Origin: Helicobacteraceae bacterium
GTDB lineage: Bacteria > Campylobacterota > Campylobacteria > Campylobacterales > Sulfurimonadaceae
Assembly: GCA_015488855.1 (NCBI GenBank)
Contig: WFMY01000171.1
Span: forward strand, 1 to 24,637
DNA: 24,637 bases
Direction: 5' to 3'
The translations under genes were made by a program, and so were the position numbers. The notes under the pieces are model-generated. The model was given only the letters and a program-made list of their open reading frames with translations. It searched no databases and was not told where the DNA came from. Shown piece by piece: positions 14,271 through 21,765 of the stretch (its first letter is position 1; each line of letters begins with the position of its first letter).

Positions 14271-15920
14271 TTAGTCTTCATCACTGATTTGTTCAGGAAG
14301 AACATCTACATTTTTAGGTTTTTTTAATGCATCTTTTTTCTTAAGTGTAACAAGTTCATTTGTAATACCCTCATAACCCAATTTAGCTAAAGAGATATTA
14401 TTGTTTCCTTTTTTAATAATATGAGGTTCTATAACTATAACAAGTTCTTGAACCTGCTTGTTTGTGCTTTCATATCTAAAAAAATAGCTAAGACCTGGGA
14501 TATCACCTAAAATAGGGACTTTACTGGAATTGCGAATATTTTTAGTATTAATTAGACCACCTAAAATAATTCTATTTCCATCTTTGATGGTGACAACTGA
14601 AGAGAGTTGACGACGATTTAAGTCTGGTGGCATTATTCTATCACTTGAAGATGTTTGAGAGATATCTTTTCTTGTCTCAGATAAAGAGGGATTAATTTTT
14701 AGAGTAATCATCTCATCATCAGATATTTCAGGAGTTATATCTAAGAGAACTCCAGCAAATACAGATCTGACAATATTATTTTGTGTTACAGCTGATACTG
14801 ATCCAACTGATGATTGTTGATTTGTTTGTGATTTAATTTTATAAAAGTATTGCGTTCCTACTGTAATCATTGCAGGTTGATTGTTAAGAGTAAGAACCTT
14901 AGGATTTGAGATAGAGTTCACATCACCTTGGGTTTGCAAAAATTTGATAACTTCTTTGAGAGAACCACCACCTTTAATAGTTACATAGTTACTTGGATTT
15001 AGTATAGATCCAGAGCTGCTTACTTTCTTTCCAGATCCTCCACCAAATTCTAAGGTCATATTTTGAAGAGCATAAAGTTGTTGCCAGTCCACACCAGTTG
15101 TTTTTCCCTTGTTCATTGTTACAGTGAGAAGTTGGACATCTATAAGAACTTGAAGTTGTACTTTGTTTTGCAATTGTCGAAGGTAATTTTCTAGTCTTGT
15201 GAGTTGTTTTACAGTAGCTGTGACAGTGACAAGACCTGCATTTTTATTGATGATTGGCGCTTGTGCTTTATAGGTATCTTCTGGTCTATTGATAATTCTT
15301 TGTAACTCTAAGTCTAACTCTTTCCAAAAAACTACTTCATCTTTTGATTTTATTGAGATTCCAGATCTGGCTTGTACTCCTGAGTTATTTCTATTATTTC
15401 TTGAATTTCCTTGATTGCTCCTTGAATTTCCTTGAGTATTTCCTGCGCTTCCTTGATTCCTATTATTTCTTGATGAAGATGCTCCTTGTCTTTGTGTATT
15501 TCCTCGATTAGAAGAGGAGGATGAACTAAGTGTGATCTGGGTACTTCCTTTTGCTTTTCTTTGTGAGAGAATATAGTCTATAGGAAATATTTTTGTTGAG
15601 AGATAAGAGATTTTTAGTAAATTATTTTCTAGTGTGTATGAAAGATTGTTTTCTATAAGTATGATATCTAGTACTTCATTAATAGTAAGGTTCTTAAGGT
15701 GTGTTTTATTGAGTTTTGTATTGAGATGGGATTGGGCTATCGGGTCAGTTACGATAACGCTAAACTCACATTGATCACTAAGCTGGTCTATGAAGTTGAC
15801 AATCTTAGTATTTTTAGCTGAACTAATACTAAAGAGTTCATAAGAACACTCAGCAATTAAACTTGTAGAGAGGAGTAAACTCACTCCTGCTGCATATAAA
15901 TATCTCTTAAAATATTTCAT
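14271..15920 (-). CDS. mshL: MSHA-type pilus secretin MshL
   Basis: 549 residues from the ATG at 15920, which has AGGTGG eight bases upstream; a GTG at 15932 is in frame but sits inside that ribosome binding site. Signal peptide to about Ala23 (AAGVSLLLSTSLIA), a STN/N-domain (about 45-110), a Ser/Asn/Gly/Arg/Gln-rich linker (about 126-188), a second N-domain and the secretin domain (about 300-520) with VTATVKQLTRLENYL, NSISNPKVLTLNNQPAMI, LDITPEISDDEMITLKINPS and the signature SKVPILGDIPGLSYFF. It forms the outer-membrane gate through which the pilus passes. The linker is encoded by degenerate short repeats at 15357-15545. It follows mshK by 15 nt. Confidence 0.92.
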   Translation of the reverse strand: MKYFKRYLYAAGVSLLLSTSLIAECSYELFSISSAKNTKIVNFIDQLSDQCEFSVIVTDPIAQSHLNTKLNKTHLKNLTINEVLDIILIENNLSYTLENNLLKISYLSTKIFPIDYILSQRKAKGSTQITLSSSSSSNRGNTQRQGASSSRNNRNQGSAGNTQGNSRSNQGNSRNNRNNSGVQARSGISIKSKDEVVFWKELDLELQRIINRPEDTYKAQAPIINKNAGLVTVTATVKQLTRLENYLRQLQNKVQLQVLIDVQLLTVTMNKGKTTGVDWQQLYALQNMTLEFGGGSGKKVSSSGSILNPSNYVTIKGGGSLKEVIKFLQTQGDVNSISNPKVLTLNNQPAMITVGTQYFYKIKSQTNQQSSVGSVSAVTQNNIVRSVFAGVLLDITPEISDDEMITLKINPSLSETRKDISQTSSSDRIMPPDLNRRQLSSVVTIKDGNRIILGGLINTKNIRNSSKVPILGDIPGLSYFFRYESTNKQVQELVIVIEPHIIKKGNNNISLAKLGYEGITNELVTLKKKDALKKPKNVDVLPEQISDED

Positions 15921-15935
15921 TTTATAAACCACCTA

Positions 15936-16415
15936 TCATTTGAATTTCAATTTGTTTGAATTTGACTGAGTTGTCAAAAAAGTTATTTTATTGTTTTTAC
16001 TGAGTTTAACTTTTGTTTTAGAGATATACATAACTTTATAACCTGCTATTGTGTCACCTTTTTTATACCATGTATCATTGATCAGTGCAGCAGAATTAAT
16101 AATAGCATTAAGTCGTAATTTACGATTTTTCACTCGGAGCGAAGTGACAGTATTTGATCTACTTTTTTTAGCAGATAGACTTGCAGTATTTTTGCTACTA
16201 GGTAGATTTGGAGTTGTTAAACGGGAGTTGGATTGCTCCTCTTTAGGTCTATTTTTTTTCAAATAGATAAAAGGATTTCGTAATTTTGCAATTTGCATGT
16301 TAGAAACACCATCTCTATTTGGCTTGATTGCATCGACTTGTTCGTCAACCCATGTGAGCTCATTTGCGATAAGTTGGCTAAAAGTGATACTCCATAATAA
16401 TAAAACTGTTTTCAT
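15936..16415 (-). CDS. mshK: MshK/PilP-like pilus assembly protein
   Basis: 159 residues from an ATG that shares one base with the mshJ stop (TAATG), with GGGGGA upstream; an in-frame ATG at 16433 would put that ribosome binding site inside the gene. A short signal peptide or membrane anchor (MKTVLLLWSITFSQLIA) is followed by AKLRNPFIYL, resembling the conserved RDPF of PilP, then a basic Ser/Lys-rich linker and a small C-terminal beta domain (LNAIINSAALINDTWYKKGD, KVMYISKTKVKLSKNNK) of the PilP/GspC type. Such proteins link the inner-membrane PilN-O complex to the secretin. Identity comes from layout and position between mshJ and mshL. Confidence 0.75.
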   Translation of the reverse strand: MKTVLLLWSITFSQLIANELTWVDEQVDAIKPNRDGVSNMQIAKLRNPFIYLKKNRPKEEQSNSRLTTPNLPSSKNTASLSAKKSRSNTVTSLRVKNRKLRLNAIINSAALINDTWYKKGDTIAGYKVMYISKTKVKLSKNNKITFLTTQSNSNKLKFK

Positions 16416-17047
16416 TAGTAGGTAATCCCCCATACCGAAATTTTTAGTTCTGTATTAAGTTTATCTTCTGCTTTTATAGTTAGATAATGGATATCTACAA
16501 CTAAATCGCTCTGTTCAAGTGCATTGATAAATCTAAGTGTATTTTTATAATTTCCTGAGAGTTTTAGACTTAAATCTAGGATATGACCAAAAGAGCCATT
16601 ATTAGAGTTAAGAGTGTTTTGAAACTCAGATATATTGATATGAAATTTTTTTGCATTTAGAGCAATTGAGTTAATATACTCCCCCCAGGTTCGTTCATCA
16701 TAAATAAGAGCTGAGATCTCTTCTATCTTGTTTTTTATATAATCATTTTTTGTTTTATACTCTATCATTTTTGCTTGTGAAGATTTGATTTCATTATCTA
16801 GCATAGTGATTTTGACTGGAGGATTTGCACCAAGATATGCTTTGTCAACAATTAGTTTTGTCTTTATATCACTGATTTGAGAATTTTTCTCTAAAAAATT
16901 ATTTTCTGAAGAATCCCAAAAAAGAAAATAGGAAAAGGCAAAGATAATACTTACAAGCATAATATACGTAAGTTGAATATCTTTTTTTGATTTGTACTTA
17001 AAGGAGTTATCTATTTTATGCAGATAGTTTTCTATTGTTATTTTCAT
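16415..17047 (-). CDS. mshJ: MshJ/PilO-like inner-membrane protein
   Basis: 210 residues: a cytoplasmic N-terminus, one membrane helix (about 24-45, DIQLTYIMLVSIIFAFSYFLFW), a coiled coil (about 48-110), and a periplasmic ferredoxin-like domain (FHINISEFQNTLNSN, GHILDLSLKLSGNYKNTLRFINALEQSDLVVDIHYLTIK). This is the PilO architecture. PilO pairs with PilN in the inner-membrane alignment complex of type IV pili. The gene overlaps mshI by 4 bases and mshK by 1, so all three should be translated together. Sequence similarity is low in this family; context raises confidence. Confidence 0.82.
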   Translation of the reverse strand: MKITIENYLHKIDNSFKYKSKKDIQLTYIMLVSIIFAFSYFLFWDSSENNFLEKNSQISDIKTKLIVDKAYLGANPPVKITMLDNEIKSSQAKMIEYKTKNDYIKNKIEEISALIYDERTWGEYINSIALNAKKFHINISEFQNTLNSNNGSFGHILDLSLKLSGNYKNTLRFINALEQSDLVVDIHYLTIKAEDKLNTELKISVWGITY

Positions 17048-18579
17048 AATACCTGTACCTTAAGTTGACTTAAATACTTTTTCTCATTTTTATCAAAATA
17101 GATTTTTATAAGTGAAATATTAAATTTACCCTCATGTACTTTTGTCATATAGGCTATGAGTTTTGTTATGCGAATCTCTTGAGTTGCAACTAGATTGAGT
17201 ATGAAAAGATTTGATTTTTCTTTTTGATCAACCTCTAAGGATTCAAGTCCTACTCTGTATCTATTTAAGTCTTTTGTTAAAACTTGAAGTAGTTTTGCTT
17301 TCATGAGATAATTGACTTTTACATCGTGTATTTTAATCAAAGTATTTTTTTTATTAATATAGTCTTTTTCTTCTTGAGCTAAGAGTTTAAGTGTCTTTTC
17401 TTTATCAGCAGTTCTGTTTTTTATGGTAGCTTCTGTGGTCACTTTTTTGATATGGAGTTGATTGTATTGTTTTGTTAAGAGTTCTTTTTGTAATGATTTG
17501 GCATAAGAAAGAGACCAATATGTTACAGGATATATAAAAGCTAATATTAAAGCAACTACGGTTGTAAGAATAAGTTTTCCACTTTGTCTGTTTATGAACT
17601 TTGGTGGTCTTTTGTAGTCTGTAAAGTTGCATATATATTTTTGTTCATCTGGTAGGATGGTATAGAGATGCATAAGCGAGTGGAGTTGGTCTATATACTC
17701 ATCCGTAGATTCAAAACCATAATCAAATTCAAATAAACTACATTTGATATTAAGTTCAAATTCAGCAATCTCATCTAGTTTACTTTGTGTATAAATCTGT
17801 GTACTAATATAAAGTTGGTCAATCTTTTTTATCTCATATGCTCGTTTAACATAGGTAAGAATATCATTAACATTGGCAAAAAGTTCTTTATAAAGTTTAA
17901 TTAAAAATTCTTTATACGGACTATGGGAGTTTTTTAAATCCTCAGTAGCAAGAAAGTCTATAAACTCATCATATTCTATGCGTTCCCCATAAAGCTCACA
18001 AAACTCTTCATGCATTTGCACAAAGGAATACTCTAAAGTTTTTGAAAAGATAAATTCTTTTTCATCATAGATAGCGATAAAAGCACCTGTTCTTTGAAAA
18101 TAAACAAATGCATGAGCGCCACTCGCTGTGATAATCTCTCTTGAATAAAGTGATTTAAATAAAAGGGGTGCGGGTATGATAGCATCAATGTATTTGATTT
18201 TATCAATAGCATTTTTATATCTTGAAATAATAATTTCAGGATCAACAACAAAAACATTAAATTTTCTTTCTTCATCATCAAGAGAATCATAGAGTTCTAT
18301 ATATTCTATCTTATATGAGACTGCTTGGTCAAGGGCAAGCTCATCATAAGCTTTATTTGTAATGGCATCATGTAAATCTTCATCAGAAATATTTTTGCTT
18401 ACATATATATGGGCATTGATAAACTCTTTGGTGCTAATGTAAGATATAGAGTACTGCTCTTTAGAATAATTAACTGCATCATCATAAGCTAAGAAGCTCG
18501 AGACTCCCTTGACATAAGAGTCGCTGTAAGGGTTGATAGATACTACGCTAGAAAAAGCTTTTTCTGTGTTCTCACCCAT
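17044..18579 (-). CDS. mshI: MshI: fused PilM-like and PilN-like pilus protein
   Basis: 511 residues. Residues about 1-320 form a cytoplasmic PilM/GspL-type actin-like region (VVSINPY, IDAIIPAPLLFKSLY, HAFVYFQRTGAFIAIYDEKEFIFSKTLEY, IDQLYIST). About 335-357 is a membrane helix (LILTTVVALILAFIYPVTYW). Residues 360-420 are a coiled coil, and the rest is a PilN-like periplasmic domain (YRVGLESLEVDQKEKSNLFILNLVATQEIRITKLIAYM). One protein thus does the job of PilM and PilN, which are separate in Pseudomonas-type pili. The start ATG follows TAGGGA, 11 nt after the csd4-like stop. The nucleotide-binding motifs of the actin fold look degenerate. Confidence 0.85.
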   Translation of the reverse strand: MGENTEKAFSSVVSINPYSDSYVKGVSSFLAYDDAVNYSKEQYSISYISTKEFINAHIYVSKNISDEDLHDAITNKAYDELALDQAVSYKIEYIELYDSLDDEERKFNVFVVDPEIIISRYKNAIDKIKYIDAIIPAPLLFKSLYSREIITASGAHAFVYFQRTGAFIAIYDEKEFIFSKTLEYSFVQMHEEFCELYGERIEYDEFIDFLATEDLKNSHSPYKEFLIKLYKELFANVNDILTYVKRAYEIKKIDQLYISTQIYTQSKLDEIAEFELNIKCSLFEFDYGFESTDEYIDQLHSLMHLYTILPDEQKYICNFTDYKRPPKFINRQSGKLILTTVVALILAFIYPVTYWSLSYAKSLQKELLTKQYNQLHIKKVTTEATIKNRTADKEKTLKLLAQEEKDYINKKNTLIKIHDVKVNYLMKAKLLQVLTKDLNRYRVGLESLEVDQKEKSNLFILNLVATQEIRITKLIAYMTKVHEGKFNISLIKIYFDKNEKKYLSQLKVQVL

Positions 18580-18590
18580 ATATTTAATCC

Positions 18591-19874
18591 CTATTTAAAG
18601 TGTACCATTTGCATGGAACAAAATTTGTTGTTTTTGTAAAATTCGATTCTAAAACTTTTTTTATCTTTATTGATAGAAAATCTTTTAACCATCGAACTAT
18701 AAGCAATATCAATGCCACTCTCGTTTTTTTTGCCCTTAGCGCTAAAACCAATAATATTTACCCTTATTGATTTTTCATCTAGTATTTTAAAATCGTTATT
18801 TACAAATATATCTGAAGTTTTTTTAAAAGTTTTTTTAACACCATCAACTTCAAAGTTATACTTTTTTGGACAATTCTTTGCATATTCAAAATACTGAGGA
18901 TAAAGAGATGTCACTACTTTATTGCCAATATATACAATGTATTTGTCTTGCATCTTTCGGACGCTTCCAAGAGGATGAGAAAACCTAAACACATTACGAT
19001 TATATTGTAACGGAAAATAGCTTAAATTTTTTCTAATATTAGTTAAATTTATGATAATTGCATTATTTATCTCCAATTTACCATAATCTAGGATCACTTT
19101 TGAGATGTTTTTGATATTAAGTTCAAAATTTCTTTTATAGTGTATCCCCATTATGTTCATAAACTCTTCAATAGCCATAAGTTGATAAAATACTTTTTGA
19201 GAGAGTGATGTAAGATTTTTGCTTGTTTCAATAGCAAAGGCAGGTTTATTATTTGTAACAGCAAAATAGGTAAGAGAAAGTTGCATCGCTTCATCATCAA
19301 ATTTTGTATTGGTATTTCTAACATTAAAAGAGTGATGATGCTTTATCAATCTTTTATTCATCTTTTCTTTAACTTTTAAAGCAATATTATTCAAATCACC
19401 AAACTCTTGCTTTTTGTTGAGCTTACATTGGTCTATAACACAAGTCTGACCCCAAGCATTTGGATTAAAGATGCGTCCTTGGTTTTTTGTTCTATAAAAT
19501 CCATGTCCATCGTGAAGGTTTAAAACTAAAGATACCTGTTTATTAAGTATGATATTTTTAATCTCATTGACTGTTTGGGTATCTTTATCTACTTTTACAT
19601 TTGGTGCAAATTTTCTATTCATATCACCACGAAGTCCACGACTATTCCTTTGGACACTATCTTTATTGAGATTAGGAACTACCCAAAGGTTTTTAGATGT
19701 GATGGTATAGTGTGAAGCAAGGATAGACGCTGAGAAGTAACCCCCAGGTTCATCACCGTGGATACCTCCAATAACTAGGAGCGTAGTATTTGAGTCTTTA
19801 TTTTCATGCTTTATAAGGTTGACATTAGCAAAAGCGGAGAGATAGATAAGGATAGCAAAGATAAGTATTTTCAT
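18591..19874 (-). CDS. csd4: Csd4/Pgp1-type peptidoglycan D,L-carboxypeptidase (M14 zinc protease)
   Basis: 427 residues with a signal peptide (MKILIFAILIYLSAFA). An M14 carboxypeptidase domain carries the zinc ligands His39 and Glu42 (GGIHGDEPGG) and His121 (LNLHDGHGF), the substrate arginine region RGDMNRKF, and catalytic Glu216 in AFAIETSKN. C-terminal beta domains (about 245-427) match the three-domain layout of Helicobacter pylori Csd4 and Campylobacter jejuni Pgp1. These enzymes cut peptidoglycan tripeptides to dipeptides and are needed for helical shape. H. pylori Csd4 is known for a Gln at the first zinc ligand; here it is the ordinary His. It follows the Csd6-like gene by 4 nt, so two successive trimming steps are in one operon. 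Confidence 0.87.
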   Translation of the reverse strand: MKILIFAILIYLSAFANVNLIKHENKDSNTTLLVIGGIHGDEPGGYFSASILASHYTITSKNLWVVPNLNKDSVQRNSRGLRGDMNRKFAPNVKVDKDTQTVNEIKNIILNKQVSLVLNLHDGHGFYRTKNQGRIFNPNAWGQTCVIDQCKLNKKQEFGDLNNIALKVKEKMNKRLIKHHHSFNVRNTNTKFDDEAMQLSLTYFAVTNNKPAFAIETSKNLTSLSQKVFYQLMAIEEFMNIMGIHYKRNFELNIKNISKVILDYGKLEINNAIIINLTNIRKNLSYFPLQYNRNVFRFSHPLGSVRKMQDKYIVYIGNKVVTSLYPQYFEYAKNCPKKYNFEVDGVKKTFKKTSDIFVNNDFKILDEKSIRVNIIGFSAKGKKNESGIDIAYSSMVKRFSINKDKKSFRIEFYKNNKFCSMQMVHFK

Positions 19875-19878
19875 AGTA

Positions 19879-20847
19879 TTAATTCTCTAAAAATATTTGC
19901 ATATTGTTTTCATTGTCTAGTTTTATCATGAGCAGTTTTTTGCCTTCATATTTAAAATATTTTGTATTATAGTATTCATCAAAAGTTATTTGATAGATAT
20001 TTTGAGTATTTGGATATTTGAAAATATTTATATTTTTAAATAGTATAGTTTTCTTTTCGTTCCTAGCAAATACAAACTCCTTTTGTATCTTAAATGCTTC
20101 AAGTTTTGTTCTATCTGCTTTTTGAAACTCTTTATCATAAAATGCTAGATAGGAAACAATCTTATTATATTTCCAAGTATATCTCCACATATAAAGTTGC
20201 GCTAAAATTTTGCTAAGTTTCTTTTTTGGTACTTCTTGTTTTATTTCATTAGGATTGATAATAAGAATTGTTTTGTCAATACTAATATTATTATCAAGGC
20301 AGATTAATGCCTTGTTGTCTATTGCAATACACCCTTTTGTAAATTTGTCTCTGTTGTGATTTATAGGAAGTCCATGTATCCAGATGCCACTGCCATTTTT
20401 TTTATGCATTTTATCATAAAGGTTAGGATAGGAGGTGACAAAAGCAAGGGGACCATAAAATGGGTCAAGTTTATTGTTCTTATCAAGTCTTTGTTTTATG
20501 TTGTAGATACCAATGGGAGTTCTTAAATCCCCCTCAACCTTTTTATCTCCACTTGATTTTCCAGTAAATGCACTATATTGTTGCACTTGCAAAAAGGTAT
20601 TGTTGAGATCTTTTTGGTAGAGAGATAAGGTTGAAGTGTTTTTGTCGCAAGTAAGGATGGATGTATAAGATTTGATATATCCAAAACTAGTATCTATGTT
20701 TTGAAGTTGAGTATCCCAATAGTCTGTTTTTGCGAGTTCCAAATCAAGTTGTTTTTCTATACCTTGAATTCCATTTTTACGATATTCACTTAAAATGTCG
20801 CTGGCATAAAGTGAAAAACTAAGGAATATAAATAATATTATCTTCAT
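19879..20847 (-). CDS. csd6: Csd6/Pgp2-type peptidoglycan L,D-carboxypeptidase (YkuD domain)
   Basis: 322 residues with a signal peptide (MKIILFIFLSFSLYA). A YkuD (L,D-transpeptidase-fold) domain spans about 70-200, with TPIGIYNI, the catalytic His158 in IWIHGLP and the nucleophile Cys173 in KGCIAID. A C-terminal domain follows (about 220-322, FYDKEFQKADRTKLEAFKIQKE), as in the NTF2-like part of H. pylori Csd6. Csd6/Pgp2 remove the terminal D-Ala from tetrapeptides, making the substrate for Csd4/Pgp1, here the next gene. Both act in the periplasm and control cell curvature. The ATG overlaps the era stop (ATGA). Confidence 0.87.
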   Translation of the reverse strand: MKIILFIFLSFSLYASDILSEYRKNGIQGIEKQLDLELAKTDYWDTQLQNIDTSFGYIKSYTSILTCDKNTSTLSLYQKDLNNTFLQVQQYSAFTGKSSGDKKVEGDLRTPIGIYNIKQRLDKNNKLDPFYGPLAFVTSYPNLYDKMHKKNGSGIWIHGLPINHNRDKFTKGCIAIDNKALICLDNNISIDKTILIINPNEIKQEVPKKKLSKILAQLYMWRYTWKYNKIVSYLAFYDKEFQKADRTKLEAFKIQKEFVFARNEKKTILFKNINIFKYPNTQNIYQITFDEYYNTKYFKYEGKKLLMIKLDNENNMQIFLEN

Positions 20848-21746
20848 GCTTTATAACCGATCTCTTCTAAAAATACCTTATCTTTTGTCCAGCCTTTTTT
20901 CACTGTCACTTGTAAATCTAAGTAGGCTTTTTTTGTACTCAGTCTCTCTATCTTCTCTCTTGCAGATTGACCAATGCGTTTGATAGACTCACCACCTTTA
21001 CCTATGATGATCCCTTTTTGAGATTCTTTTTCTATGATGATAGTAGCGTGGATGACATCAAGTCCATCATCCTCATCTATTGAGTCAATGATTACATCAC
21101 TTTCATAAGGTATCTCGTCACTTACATTCTCAAAAATACCCTCACGGATAAAACCTGCATATATATCACGCACTAGCTCACTCGTTAGATCCTCTGGATC
21201 ATAAAGAAAAGGTGACTCGGGAAGATATTTTGATATCTGTTTTAAGAGGTCTTCGTGACCAACTTTTCTGGGGATAGCAACGGGGATAAGTGCTTCAAAT
21301 CTATCTGAAAATTGGTTGTACGATGCTATGCGTTTGAAGAGTTTCTCTTGCTTGACTTGGTCTATTTTGCTAAGGACTATGATATGTTTGACTCTGTCAT
21401 TGTTGAGTCTTAAAAATTTTTCATAATGCTCAACGCCATCAGTGATAGGTGCCAAATAAACGATAAGATCACAATCACCCATAGCTTTGAGTGCCTCATC
21501 TAACATAAACTGATTTAATACTTTCTCTCGTTCATGAAGTCCAGGAGTATCTACAAAGATTATCTGTGTATCTTCATACATCACTATTGCATTAGAACGT
21601 TTTCTTGTAGCATTAGCTTTTTGCGATACCATAGCAATATTTTCACCAAGAAGTGAGTTCATCAGAGTGCTTTTTCCTGCATTAGGACGACCAATTAAAG
21701 ATACAAAACCCGCATTGGTTCTTTTTGAAGAATCTGCCTTTGTCAT
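20844..21746 (-). CDS. era: Ribosome-assembly GTPase Era
   Basis: 300 residues, the standard size. GTPase domain: G1 GRPNAGKS (19-26), a G2 region with KANATRKRSN, G3 DTPGLHE and G4 LSKIDQV. The C-terminal KH domain has GIIIGKGGESIKRIG (about 243-257), which binds the 3' end of 16S rRNA during 30S maturation. The G4 motif is SKID rather than the usual NKxD, and G2 lacks the common PQTTR; both may be lineage traits. Start ATG follows AAAGGGA; the 19-nt gap to hslU is the largest in the whole minus-strand run. The csd6-like gene overlaps its stop by 4 bases. Confidence 0.94.
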   Translation of the reverse strand: MTKADSSKRTNAGFVSLIGRPNAGKSTLMNSLLGENIAMVSQKANATRKRSNAIVMYEDTQIIFVDTPGLHEREKVLNQFMLDEALKAMGDCDLIVYLAPITDGVEHYEKFLRLNNDRVKHIIVLSKIDQVKQEKLFKRIASYNQFSDRFEALIPVAIPRKVGHEDLLKQISKYLPESPFLYDPEDLTSELVRDIYAGFIREGIFENVSDEIPYESDVIIDSIDEDDGLDVIHATIIIEKESQKGIIIGKGGESIKRIGQSAREKIERLSTKKAYLDLQVTVKKGWTKDKVFLEEIGYKA

Positions 21747-21765
21747 TTTTTCCCTTTAGTGTTTA

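Noticed and set aside
15357..15545. CRISPR-like or tandem repeat array
   Set aside because: Repeats are short, degenerate and in frame, encoding a low-complexity linker in the secretin.
9158..18579. Type II secretion system instead of a pilus
   Set aside because: Gene order matches mshI-J-K-L-M-N-E-G, including the MshM-type ATPase and TPR MshN, and no gspG-K pseudopilins are present; a secretion role cannot be fully excluded.
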